NCBI GenBank assembly: GCA_021732245.1
Contig: JAKFVJ010000004.1
Location: 1 to 22,636, forward strand
Length of the DNA stretch: 22,636 nt
Source of the DNA: Candidatus Obscuribacterales bacterium
Lineage (GTDB): Bacteria > Cyanobacteriota > Vampirovibrionia > Obscuribacterales > Obscuribacteraceae
Reading direction: 5' to 3'
This document shows positions 14,203 through 22,627 of the stretch, piece after piece; position 1 is the stretch's first letter; every line of letters starts with the position of its first letter. The notes below the pieces were generated by a model. The model was not told the origin of the DNA. It did no database searches and saw nothing but the letters and a program-made list of their open reading frames with translations. A program made the translations under genes and the position numbers.

Positions 14203-15540
14203 ATGCCCAATTTCAAAATCCCAGACAAAGTAAAAGAGAAGCCATTGCAATCAGGCGCCATTGCCGTTGCAGCTTTGATAGTGGCTTTTTTGTTTTTCAA
14301 GTTTGGCGTTCCCGCCATTGAGAGTTTCTTTGTGCACAACAAAGGGGAAGAAGCCCAAGGACCAGTTGATGTGCCTGCAGTAACCGTTATTTCGCGAACG
14401 CTTGAGCGAGTCGATCAATTGCCGGGTGAAATACATGCCTACCAAGACGTCGCTATTTTTCCTAAGGTGCCTGGCTTTATCAAATGGATAGGTGTTGACC
14501 GCGGCTCCATAGTTAAGAAGGGCGACTTGATGGTCGTTATGTACGCGCCTGAATACTTAGCCAGACGCAATGAAGCCTTGTCGGCTTTCTCTCAAGCCAA
14601 AGCGCAATTACAAGAAGGACTATCTCAACTGCAGAGCGCTCGAGCCGAATGGCGTCAGGCTAAAGCTCAGCTGTTGTCTGATGATTCAACCTATCAGCGT
14701 GTAAAGGCAGCATCGCTTGTTCCTGGCGTTGTTGCTAACAACGATGTGATTGTTCTTGGACAAACAGTTGATGTTGATCGCGAAAATGTAAAGACTTGGG
14801 AGAGCAAGGTACTTGCTGCTGAATCACAAGTTGATGCTCTACGAGAAAACGTCAAAGTTGCTCAGCACGGTTTTGAAAATTACAAAGACTTCGCTGAATA
14901 CTTAAACATTTATGCTCCTTTCGATGGCTATATCACCAAGCGTGACATGCATGTAGGCAGCTTTGTAGGACCATTGGGTAATGGCGCTTATCCGGAAATA
15001 GTGAGAATTCAACAATTGGATTTATTGAGAATCGTCACCCCTGTTCCCGAAATAAATACTGCCGGCGTTTTGCCGGGAGCGAAAGTTGAATTTACCGTTT
15101 CAACTTTTCCAGGACGTCGTTTAGTCGGCACCGTTGCAAGATTAGGTAATTACCTCGAGCAAAAGACACGGACGATGCCGGTTGAGCTTAACTATTTCAA
15201 TCCAGACTACAAAGTGCTTCCAGGAATGTTCTGCGAAGTGTATTGGCCGACTCGTAGACCGGAGCCGACCTTATTCGTGCCCATCACATCAGTTGTATCA
15301 ACGACGTTGGATACATTTGTTTGTCGAATTAAGGGCAATGATATTGAATGGGTGCCTGTAAAGAAAGGCGAAATTATGGGTGAATTCGTTGAAGTATTTG
15401 GCGATGTTTACCCAGGTGAAGTTGTGGCACAGTACGGCAGTGACGAACTGCGTCCCGGACAGAACGTAAAACCGGTTTTAGTCGCACAGAAAGATGTTAA
15501 ACGGACTGAGCGTCCAACGTATCACTTGCACGCACAGTAA
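14203..15540 (+). CDS. Periplasmic adaptor (membrane fusion protein, HlyD/AcrA-like)
   Basis: A 445-residue adaptor linking the RND pump to the outer-membrane channel. A single N-terminal membrane anchor (about residues 18-36) is followed by the first half of the lipoyl domain (DVAIFPKVPGFIKWIGVDRG, about 82-101). A long alpha-hairpin rich in Ala, Gln and Glu (about 118-225) comes next, then the second lipoyl half (YAPFDGYITKRDMHVGSFV), a beta-barrel and a membrane-proximal domain. The start is two bases after the RND stop, so the genes are coupled. Adaptors usually precede the pump gene; here the order is channel, pump, adaptor. The stop abuts the stop of the convergent TPR gene with no space for a terminator. 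Confidence 0.9.
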   Translation: MPNFKIPDKVKEKPLQSGAIAVAALIVAFLFFKFGVPAIESFFVHNKGEEAQGPVDVPAVTVISRTLERVDQLPGEIHAYQDVAIFPKVPGFIKWIGVDRGSIVKKGDLMVVMYAPEYLARRNEALSAFSQAKAQLQEGLSQLQSARAEWRQAKAQLLSDDSTYQRVKAASLVPGVVANNDVIVLGQTVDVDRENVKTWESKVLAAESQVDALRENVKVAQHGFENYKDFAEYLNIYAPFDGYITKRDMHVGSFVGPLGNGAYPEIVRIQQLDLLRIVTPVPEINTAGVLPGAKVEFTVSTFPGRRLVGTVARLGNYLEQKTRTMPVELNYFNPDYKVLPGMFCEVYWPTRRPEPTLFVPITSVVSTTLDTFVCRIKGNDIEWVPVKKGEIMGEFVEVFGDVYPGEVVAQYGSDELRPGQNVKPVLVAQKDVKRTERPTYHLHAQ

Positions 15541-17016
15541 TTATTGAGTAGACGGAACCTGAACTTGTGCCTCTGAAAGAATATTGGCGGCACGAGCTTC
15601 CATCTGGTCAGCTTCTGTAGTCTTATTTAGTTTGCGTAGGACTTTGGCATAGTCATTTAAACAAGCGGCCAACAGGGGGCTTCTTGAACCCAGTGCGGCT
15701 TCGGTGCTTGTCTGTGCTTGCTTGTAGTAACTCTCGGACTGGTCTAATTGATTTGCTCTGAAGTATAGATAGCCGAGGTTATTCAAAATCTTGGCTGTTT
15801 CAAAATTATTATTGCCGAACGATTTTTGGCTGGCTGCTAAGGCTGATTTCAGCACCTGCTCAGCTTGGCTGAAGTTACCCAGCCCTTCGTAAGTGTTTGC
15901 CAAGTCGTTTTGTAGTTTGAGTACCAGCAAATTGTTGCCGCCGTAGAGTCCTTGATATATCGATAGTGCACGTGTAAATAACGGCTCTGCTTCGGCAAAT
16001 TTCCCTTGGCTCTTATATAACATGGCTAGATTGTTCAAATCAGCTGCAACTGCCGGATGATTAGGACCAAGACTCTTCTCGTCAATTTCAATCAGTCGCT
16101 TATACAAAGGCTCTGAATCGACATAGCCGCTTTGTCTGTAGTAGACATCAGCCAACGTGCTGAACATTGGTGTTATTTGATAGTCACGTAGTCCTGATGT
16201 ATGCGATTCACTCATTAGTTCCGGTGCTTCGTTGGCTTGAGAAACTGTATTTTTCTGGCTGGTCTCTTCAATTTGAGTTTGCCAGGCTGATTCAGTTACT
16301 GCCTTTGCAGGTTTTGTCGACTGGCTGGACGAGTTGAGCAGAATTTTTCTAGCTCTAGTTTCCAATGCTTCTGCTTCTGAATCACGTCCTAATTGTCTTA
16401 ACAGACTTGCGTAATCATTCAGACACTTAGCTACATCAGGATTGTCTGAACCTAGTGAGCTTTCCAAAATTGCCAAAGCTTTTTTGAATGAGTCTTCGGC
16501 ATGACCTAAGTCACCCTGACGTGTTTTGGCGGCGGCTACTCGCTGAAGGCTCTTGGCCGTGACAACATCTTTTGGTCCAAAATTCTTTTCGTTGATAGCA
16601 AATACGCGATTGTATAAAGCCATTGCCTTGTTTTGATTACCTTGCGATTCATAAGCGGATGCGAGTGCAAGCATGGTCGGAATTATTTTTGGGTTGTTTG
16701 CTCCCAAAGACCCCTCAAGGATATTTAGCGAGCGCGAATAAAGCTTTTGAGCTTCTTCGCTTTTGCCGGTCATTGAATAAACATTTGCCAGTCCATTTAA
16801 GGCAGACGATAAATCCAGCGCTGACGCATGCTGTTTTTCGGCTTGCGTGACTGCCTGTTGATACAATCCCGCAGCTTGTGAATAAAGCCCTTTATTCAAA
16901 GCCTCTTTTGCTTGGCTCATTGTTGAGGAGTTGTCGTCGGCCGCCCAAGCATTGCCTACCATAGTTGCTAGATAGAGACTTAGGGAGAGGGTGAGGATTT
17001 GTTTACACGCTGACAT
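15541..17016 (-). CDS. Exported TPR-repeat protein
   Basis: A 491-residue protein with a Sec signal peptide (MSACKQILTLSLSLYLATMVGNAWA, cleavage after residue 25) and two blocks of long TPRs separated by a Ser/Thr/Gln-rich linker (about 230-275). Repeat cores include LNGLANVYSMTGKSEEAQKLY, LNNLAMLYKSQGKFAEAEPLF, and LNDYASLLRQLGRDSEAEAL, whose counterpart LNDYAKVLRKLNKTTEADQM closes the second block. That matching layout suggests an internal duplication of a four- to five-repeat unit. It probably acts as a periplasmic or surface scaffold. It is convergent with the efflux operon and divergent from the glycosyltransferase gene; any link to efflux is speculation. Confidence 0.8.
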   Translation of the reverse strand: MSACKQILTLSLSLYLATMVGNAWAADDNSSTMSQAKEALNKGLYSQAAGLYQQAVTQAEKQHASALDLSSALNGLANVYSMTGKSEEAQKLYSRSLNILEGSLGANNPKIIPTMLALASAYESQGNQNKAMALYNRVFAINEKNFGPKDVVTAKSLQRVAAAKTRQGDLGHAEDSFKKALAILESSLGSDNPDVAKCLNDYASLLRQLGRDSEAEALETRARKILLNSSSQSTKPAKAVTESAWQTQIEETSQKNTVSQANEAPELMSESHTSGLRDYQITPMFSTLADVYYRQSGYVDSEPLYKRLIEIDEKSLGPNHPAVAADLNNLAMLYKSQGKFAEAEPLFTRALSIYQGLYGGNNLLVLKLQNDLANTYEGLGNFSQAEQVLKSALAASQKSFGNNNFETAKILNNLGYLYFRANQLDQSESYYKQAQTSTEAALGSRSPLLAACLNDYAKVLRKLNKTTEADQMEARAANILSEAQVQVPSTQ

Positions 17017-17213
17017 GTGATTTATCTCAATTCTTGGTCTTGGGACACGCTCGATCCACGCAAGCCGCGCGGGGACTATGTTAATGATACCCCAGCAAAT
17101 AGAAGCAATTAGTTATCAAACCGTTGTAAAGCAGGGTTAATGTAATGAGATCGCCAATTTGATTTGATTGGCATGGAGTCTCAATTGATCCATCTTGTCA
17201 AGGCGAGGATAGA
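17017..17213. other. Divergent intergenic region (TPR gene / glycosyltransferase)
   Basis: A 197-base spacer that must hold promoters for both flanking genes. It contains an inverted repeat GCCAAT (17153-17158) / ATTGGC (17167-17172) with an 8-base spacer, about 40 bases before the glycosyltransferase ATG. AGGGTTAATG (17133-17142) also occurs before the other TPR gene at 8501-8510. I could not assign -35/-10 elements with confidence. Confidence 0.4.
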
Positions 17214-18899
17214 ATGACCGCGAGCCTTTCGGCGGTACCAGTTATAGAGCAAAGTTCCAGAATAAGAGTGGCTGTTCCGCGCTGGTCTAATTTGGACTGG
17301 AAAATTCTTGCCGTTGTAGCAATTGGCGCGGTACTTCTATTTTTCCCTGCGCTAGGTTTGATGCCCATCATGGATCCTTCTGATGGGTACTACTCAGAAG
17401 GTGCTCGGGAAATGTTTGAGTCCGGCAACTATTTGGTGCCGCACTTAAATTATGTGCCGTGGTTTGAAAAACCGATTTTGATTTATTGGCTAATTTCGTT
17501 GAGCTACAAGATTTTTGGAGTTACTGAATTTGCCGCGCGTTTTCCTGCCGCATTAAGTGCCGCAACGCTTATCACTCTTTCCTATCCTTTTAACCGACAA
17601 TATTTGCGCCGCCGTGCGGCACTTCTTTCTACGCTTGTATTAGCGTCGTCTGCGCTAGTTTTGCTTATTGGACACGTTGCTGTGACCGACATGCCTTTGT
17701 GCTTGCTGTTTTCTACTTCTGTTGCTTGTTTGTTCCTTACCATAACCAAAAATATCAGTTTTACAAAGTGGCTTGCTTATATCACTCTGGGTGTTGCTGT
17801 CTTGTGCAAAGGGCCAATGGCGGGTGTTCTCGTATTTGTATCTCTGTTTGCATATGTGGGCTTTACCTCGCGCAGTGTAAGTGCAGCCTGGCAATCGGTT
17901 AAGAAACTACAGTTGATTTACGGCGCATTGATTGTTGCGGCAATTTCATTACCTTGGTTTATCGCAGTGACAATCGCCACAAATGGTGAGTTTTATCAAG
18001 AGTTTTTCATTCGACAAAACATTGGGCGTGCATTGGGCACGGTCAACCATCAAGCGGGTCCTTTCTATTATGTGCCTGTGTACTTGGCCGGCTTTTTCCC
18101 ATGGTCGATTTACTTGTTGGCATTTATTCCGGCGATAGTTGCTGTAATCAAGCGAGCACGCCTTAAGTGTCGTGAAATGAGTCATCGCAGTCAATTGATT
18201 ATCCTAAGCGCGTTGATTGCTGCCTGGATGTACCCATTTTTCACTGTGGTGTCGGCGAAGCTGCCCACTTACATTCTGCCGATGTTTCCTGCGATGGCGA
18301 TTCTCGTGGGCACATCAATGGACCTCGCGCTGCGCCGCAATAAGACGATGGTGATGACAGTTATTACGACTGCGTTAACAGTAATCATGGGTGCAGCTTC
18401 AATAATTGCCCCAATGAAAGTTGGTGGCTTGCATGGATATGAAGCTGCTGTAGCTGCTGCTGGTCTATGTGTTACCGTGGCATTTTTAACAAGCAGTGTT
18501 TTGTTTTGGCGCAAACAGAATGCATTGGCTGTTTGGCACTTATCTATAGCTTCCGTAATCGTTGGTGCGGTGCTCGTGCCTGTAGGCTTGAATGTAGCCT
18601 ACGATATGAAAATGGGTGATTATCACTCATTCATTCGCATGTTAAGCGATGCGCATATTGTGCCGGCTGTGTGCGGTCGCAAATCGCCATCAGCTAATTT
18701 CTATCTGCGTCAGCCTGTAACTATCATTGAGAAAAAGAAAGAGTACATCTCTTACGTCAACAACAGCGATCCGACTAAGCCATTGTGGATAATCATGGCG
18801 CAAGACAGAATCCCATATTTAATAGAAGCCAACCGCCCTGGACACGTCGTGGAAACCCGCGGTAGATGGTCATTAGCTATTATTGAGCCGGCGAAGTAG
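17214..18899 (+). CDS. ArnT/GT39-like polyprenyl-phosphate-sugar glycosyltransferase
   Basis: A 561-residue GT-C fold membrane protein with about 12 hydrophobic segments, matching the length of ArnT. The first periplasmic loop carries the acidic motif MDPSDGYYSEGAREM (53-67; D54, D57, E62), which corresponds to the metal- or substrate-binding DE-x-RYAE-x-xREM segment of ArnT. WFEKPILIYW (83-92) and CKGPMAGVL are further family motifs. Such enzymes move a sugar from a polyprenyl-phosphate donor to a lipid, protein or glycan on the outer face of the inner membrane. AGGCGAGGA precedes the ATG. The acceptor is unknown. The window also encodes enzymes for polyprenyl-phosphoryl-arabinose, a possible donor, though linkage is only by neighbourhood. 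Lipid A modification remains equally possible. Confidence 0.85.
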   Translation: MTASLSAVPVIEQSSRIRVAVPRWSNLDWKILAVVAIGAVLLFFPALGLMPIMDPSDGYYSEGAREMFESGNYLVPHLNYVPWFEKPILIYWLISLSYKIFGVTEFAARFPAALSAATLITLSYPFNRQYLRRRAALLSTLVLASSALVLLIGHVAVTDMPLCLLFSTSVACLFLTITKNISFTKWLAYITLGVAVLCKGPMAGVLVFVSLFAYVGFTSRSVSAAWQSVKKLQLIYGALIVAAISLPWFIAVTIATNGEFYQEFFIRQNIGRALGTVNHQAGPFYYVPVYLAGFFPWSIYLLAFIPAIVAVIKRARLKCREMSHRSQLIILSALIAAWMYPFFTVVSAKLPTYILPMFPAMAILVGTSMDLALRRNKTMVMTVITTALTVIMGAASIIAPMKVGGLHGYEAAVAAAGLCVTVAFLTSSVLFWRKQNALAVWHLSIASVIVGAVLVPVGLNVAYDMKMGDYHSFIRMLSDAHIVPAVCGRKSPSANFYLRQPVTIIEKKKEYISYVNNSDPTKPLWIIMAQDRIPYLIEANRPGHVVETRGRWSLAIIEPAK

Positions 18900-18920
18900 G
18901 CTACTACTTTTAGACTTCAA

Positions 18921-18930
18921 CCCTAGGGTA
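18921..18930. repeat. 10-bp palindrome ACCCTAGGGT in the GT39/cpaB spacer
   Basis: ACCCTAGGGT is a perfect palindrome, followed at once by AAACCCT. It lies in the short stretch after the glycosyltransferase stop and could be an operator or part of a processing signal. It is too short to be sure. Confidence 0.3.
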
Positions 18931-18986
18931 AACCCTCTTACGGAAATTCGTAGATGGCGCGTCAATGGTACAAGCGAGTCTTGTAT

Positions 18987-18992
18987 GAGGGG
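18987..18992 (+). promoter_or_regulatory. Ribosome-binding site fixing the cpaB start
   Basis: GAGGGG lies 6 bases before the ATG at 18999. The upstream in-frame ATG at 18954 has no comparable site. Confidence 0.6.
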
Positions 18993-18998
18993 TTGGCC

Positions 18999-19907
18999 AT
19001 GAATCCTTTAAGAAGTATATTTCTGGGAATCTCTAGAATTCCCTTGCCGGTGATGTTGCTGGCTATTGTAGTTTTAGCGGTAGGGGTAACTACGCTAATT
19101 GTGTCCTACTTGCACGAACAAGAGACGAAGACGGCTCAGGCCATTAGAAAGGCTCAACAGGCAGAGCAGGGTGAGCTGATTAGGGTTGTGAAAGCAGTCA
19201 AAGATATCCCCGAAGGTTCGGCAATTACATTTGAAGCTTTAGAAGAAAAGGAAATTCGTGGGCATTACGCGCAAGGTACATTAAACAACGCGTCTTTAGC
19301 CGTAGGTCGTACTGCAAAGTATCTGATTCCTGCCGGAAACGTTGTTAGTTTTGGTGATTTGGCCCCTGTTGATCAATTGCCGGGAATAGAAGCAAGATTG
19401 AAGGAGGGTTATCGTGCAGTGACATTTCCTGTTGACTCGAGTTCTGGTGTTGCTGGTTTTGTTGCTCCAGGTAGTCGTGTTGATATTTTGGCTTCTGCCG
19501 GATCTGGTCATGAGACAAACACAGGTTGTATCTTGTCTGATGTTGAAGTCATTGCCGTCGGTGATACTACGCAGAGAGCAGCCAGCGGCACCACATATCA
19601 GGGAAGCACAATTACCGTTGCAGTTTCTACTGCCGACACAACCAAACTCATAAAGGCGCAAATTGCTTCCGGTAAACTCTATATGGCGCTAAGAAATCAA
19701 AAAGATCATATGCCGATTCGAGTAGTCGATGTCACGTCTCTGTACAAGCCGGTAGCCGAAATTAACGTGCCTTCAGTGCCTCTTATCCCGCCACCACAAG
19801 ACAACCTGGTGCGGAATGCTGATGCGCAAACTCCAACGACCAAGGATTACTCCGTCGAGATAATTTCAGGAACGCGCAAAGAAATTATGACTGTGCCGGC
19901 CATTTAG
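18999..19907 (+). CDS. cpaB: CpaB/RcpC-like Flp pilus assembly protein
   Basis: A 302-residue protein with one N-terminal membrane segment (about residues 15-38). A SAF domain follows (about 58-120; VVKAVKDIPEGSAITFEALEEKEI, ... YLIPAGNVVSFGDLAP), then the RcpC region with FPVDSSSGVAGFVAPGSRVDILAS, the hallmark of CpaB. In tad/Flp systems CpaB sits in the periplasm near the secretin and assists pilus assembly. None of the usual partners (cpaA, secretin, TadA ATPase, flp pilin) is in the window, so the gene is an orphan here. The ATG at 18999 is preferred over 18954 for its ribosome-binding site and because the membrane segment then sits at the usual distance. Its stop is one base from that of the convergent UbiA-family gene. 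Confidence 0.85.
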   Translation: MNPLRSIFLGISRIPLPVMLLAIVVLAVGVTTLIVSYLHEQETKTAQAIRKAQQAEQGELIRVVKAVKDIPEGSAITFEALEEKEIRGHYAQGTLNNASLAVGRTAKYLIPAGNVVSFGDLAPVDQLPGIEARLKEGYRAVTFPVDSSSGVAGFVAPGSRVDILASAGSGHETNTGCILSDVEVIAVGDTTQRAASGTTYQGSTITVAVSTADTTKLIKAQIASGKLYMALRNQKDHMPIRVVDVTSLYKPVAEINVPSVPLIPPPQDNLVRNADAQTPTTKDYSVEIISGTRKEIMTVPAI

Positions 19908-19908
19908 T

Positions 19909-20934
19909 TTACAGACTTAATTTTGGTTTGCCGGCCCACTCGACTGCTTTGTGACTATCGAGTATGTCGGATAAGTGCATCAGCCAGCTTGGTCCTTGAT
20001 AAATTACCAGCGCGCAGGTAGCGACCCAAAGAATGATGGTTGCTTGGATTGCTTTGTCTTTGAAGAGCACTTCTTCAGGTGAGCCTGTGATAGTTGAATG
20101 TACGGACAAGAATTTGTAACGCATCACGCCGTAGAGTACAAAAGGCACTGTGAGAAGCATCGCTTCGCCGTGTGATGATTGGAAGCTGTAAAAGGCATAC
20201 GATGTCACCACGCTGGGGACGATGATGCTTTCCAGGCGATCTAGAAGTTCTTTGGAATAAAGACCAAGACTTTTGCGATGCGCCAGTGATTTGTCACCGA
20301 GGACATTCAATTCTTGTCGTCTTTTTTCTAGTGCAAGAAATAACGCACCAAGTGATGTGCAGAGAAGAAACCAGCCGGACGTCGGGACGCTTACGGCAAC
20401 TGCACCGGCTACGGCGCGCAATACGAATCCGCCGGCGATGGCGAATACATCAAGAATGACCGTATGCTTGAGTATCAATGTGTAGGACAGGCTTAAGGCA
20501 AAATAAGCAACTGTTACGACAGCAAGAGTTGGACGTACCAAAAAGCCAATGGTCACGCCGGCTGCGACTGCCAGCACGCAAGCGATGAGTGCTACAGATG
20601 CCGGGAGTTTGCCGGAAGCAATCGGACGTTTGCACTTTGTTGGATGCAGGCGATCGGCTTCTGCGTCAAGTACGTCATTAAGTAAGTAAACTGCACCGGA
20701 CACTAAACAGAATGCAGCAACGCAGGCAGTGGCTAAAGCGAATAAATGCGGTTCGTGTATGTGCATGGAAAAGAGAAGCGGCGCATAGGCGACCAAATTC
20801 TTTGTCCATTGCTTCGGGCGCATGGCTTTTACAATTAAGGGAAACAATTCCATAGGCGAAGCGGAACCAAAGTTGTCATTGTTCAACTCATGCTTGGGTT
20901 GCGTTGTCTGATTTGTTTCTTGTATTACCGGCAC
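19909..20934 (-). CDS. UbiA-family decaprenyl-phosphate phosphoribosyltransferase-like enzyme
   Basis: A 341-residue polytopic prenyltransferase-superfamily protein. The first Asp-rich loop reads YLLNDVLDAEADRLHPTKCK (83-102) and then RPIASG: the NDxxDxxxD core (N86, D87, D90, D94) plus HPTKxxRPIASG, as in DPPR synthase (mycobacterial Rv3806c). That enzyme moves 5-phosphoribose from PRPP to decaprenyl phosphate, the first committed step to polyprenyl-phosphoryl-arabinose. RPKQWTKNLVAYAPLLFS (39-56) is also family-typical. The start is a GTG with no clear ribosome-binding site, and the first ~27 residues are polar; the ATG at 20853 is a shorter alternative. The later enzymes (DprE1, DprE2) are about 12 kb away on the same strand. 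The phosphatase that removes the 5-phosphate is not visible here. Confidence 0.85.
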   Translation of the reverse strand: MPVIQETNQTTQPKHELNNDNFGSASPMELFPLIVKAMRPKQWTKNLVAYAPLLFSMHIHEPHLFALATACVAAFCLVSGAVYLLNDVLDAEADRLHPTKCKRPIASGKLPASVALIACVLAVAAGVTIGFLVRPTLAVVTVAYFALSLSYTLILKHTVILDVFAIAGGFVLRAVAGAVAVSVPTSGWFLLCTSLGALFLALEKRRQELNVLGDKSLAHRKSLGLYSKELLDRLESIIVPSVVTSYAFYSFQSSHGEAMLLTVPFVLYGVMRYKFLSVHSTITGSPEEVLFKDKAIQATIILWVATCALVIYQGPSWLMHLSDILDSHKAVEWAGKPKLSL

Positions 20935-21046
20935 CGGTGATTCTCGTGCTAGAGATGATTAGACATAGTTAGCCAATGGATGCCATTATTAACTTTTTGC
21001 CAGGAGAATCCAGGCGATTTAAGCCAACGGACTATTTTAACACCCC
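20935..21046. other. Spacer between hutH and the UbiA-family gene
   Basis: Both flanking genes read on the minus strand. I see no strong terminator or palindrome in these 112 bases, so cotranscription of hutH with the prenyltransferase gene is possible. Confidence 0.4.
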
Positions 21047-22627
21047 TTACTGGAGCGTGCCTAAGGCTGCTTCTACAGTTTGCAAAAGGCTTCCTGAGGC
21101 TACTAATTTCTCTGCGGCATCGATGTCCAAGTGGATTTCTCTGTCTTCGCCTAGATGGGTTATTTTGCTGCGTACATGTTTGTAGGCGGCTTCAATACCT
21201 GGACCTGGTGAAAGGTCTTTGATTTTGTGATTGGTATCAGCCCCATTTTTCAATCTGAAGTCTAAACCTTGCGCAGCACACAAGAGTTCAATTGCCAGAA
21301 CTTTAGTGGTGTTGCCTAGAATGTCGCGCGCTTTTCGCGAGCCGATGGTGCCCATGGATACGTGGTCTTCTTGATTGGCCGATGTCGGAATAGAATCGAC
21401 AGAAGCCGGATGAGCTAGTGGTTTGTTTTCAGAGACAAGAGCAGCCGCTGTGTAGTGGGCAATCATAAAGCCGGAGTTTAAGCCGCCGAATTCCGTGAGA
21501 AATGCCGGTAGTCCATTCGATAGAGCCGAATTGACCAGGCGTTCCGTGCGTCTTTCGGAAATATTGGCTAATTCCGCCAAAGCGATGGACATGTAATCAA
21601 AGGGCAATGCCAGTGGTTGACCATGGAAGTTGCCGCCGGACAATACATCGTCGCCAAAAACTAGCGGATTGTCTGTTGCTGAGTTGATTTCAATTTCTAG
21701 AATTGAGCGCACATGCGCAAACGCCTGACGTGAGGCACCGTGCACTTGCGGCATGCAGCGCAACGAGTAAGCGTCTTGTACCATAGCGCAATCCGTGTGA
21801 CTCTCCACGATGCCACTGTCTTTTAGAAGTGTGCGTAAGTTGGCCGCGGATGCTAATTGTCCAGGGATTGGACGAGCCTTGTGAATTCTCTCATCGAATG
21901 CTTTGGCCGAACCTAGCTGTGCTTCAAGTGACATAGCTCCAATAATGTCGGCCATTTTGGCAAGGCGCTCAGCTTGCAATAACGTGAGAGATCCGATGGC
22001 AGCCATTGCTTGGGTGCCGTTAGTTAATGCCAGTCCTTCTTTTGCTTCCAGTTCAACAGGCTGGAGTCCTGCCTCGGACAATGCCTCATTTGCATCCATG
22101 ATTTTGCCTTGGTATTCCGCTTTGCCGTAGCCAATTAGCAAAAGACTTAAGTGGGCTAGCGGGGCGAGGTCGCCGGAAGCTCCCAATGAGCCTTTTTCCG
22201 GGATGAGTGGATGGACGCCTTTGTTTAAGCAGTCGAGAAGAAGCTGAACGACAGACGGTCGAATGCCGGAAAAGCCTTTGGCTAAAGCGTTGGCGCGCAG
22301 AAGCATAATGACGCGCGTTATCCTTGTATCTAAATTGGCGCCAACTCCGGCTGCGTGGGAAAGAATGAGATTCTTTTGCAAAACCTTGGAGTCAGCCGGG
22401 TCGATGTAGACGTCTTTGAATTTGCCAAAGCCGGTTGTGATGCCATAAACAGGTTTTCCACCGGCTAGTATTTTTTCCACCGTGGCACGGCTATCAGCTA
22501 GTTGTTTTAACGCTGAGTCGGAGAGTTTGACGGTTCGCTTTCCGTCTGCGACCGGTTCAAGGTCCTCCAGGCTGAGGCTGAATCCGTCGATTAATAGGGG
22601 GCTTGTTTTTACTTCTATTGCTGACAT
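21047..22627 (-). CDS. hutH: Histidine ammonia-lyase
   Basis: A 526-residue member of the MIO-dependent aromatic amino acid lyase family that deaminates L-histidine to urocanate, the first step of histidine breakdown. The Ala-Ser-Gly triad that cyclises into the MIO cofactor is A150-S151-G152 in GSLGASGDLAPLAH. Y61 (VYGITTGFGKF) is the catalytic Tyr. The Ser-His pair S90-H91 (ILSHAAGVG) at the substrate-selectivity position points to histidine rather than phenylalanine or tyrosine. QDAYSLRCMPQVHGASR, EINSATDNPL, GGNFHGQPLALP and NQEDHVSMG are further family blocks. The gene is complete, but only nine bases precede its ATG, so the promoter is outside. No hutU or hutI is seen; it stands before a lipid-linked sugar gene. 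Confidence 0.95.
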   Translation of the reverse strand: MSAIEVKTSPLLIDGFSLSLEDLEPVADGKRTVKLSDSALKQLADSRATVEKILAGGKPVYGITTGFGKFKDVYIDPADSKVLQKNLILSHAAGVGANLDTRITRVIMLLRANALAKGFSGIRPSVVQLLLDCLNKGVHPLIPEKGSLGASGDLAPLAHLSLLLIGYGKAEYQGKIMDANEALSEAGLQPVELEAKEGLALTNGTQAMAAIGSLTLLQAERLAKMADIIGAMSLEAQLGSAKAFDERIHKARPIPGQLASAANLRTLLKDSGIVESHTDCAMVQDAYSLRCMPQVHGASRQAFAHVRSILEIEINSATDNPLVFGDDVLSGGNFHGQPLALPFDYMSIALAELANISERRTERLVNSALSNGLPAFLTEFGGLNSGFMIAHYTAAALVSENKPLAHPASVDSIPTSANQEDHVSMGTIGSRKARDILGNTTKVLAIELLCAAQGLDFRLKNGADTNHKIKDLSPGPGIEAAYKHVRSKITHLGEDREIHLDIDAAEKLVASGSLLQTVEAALGTLQ

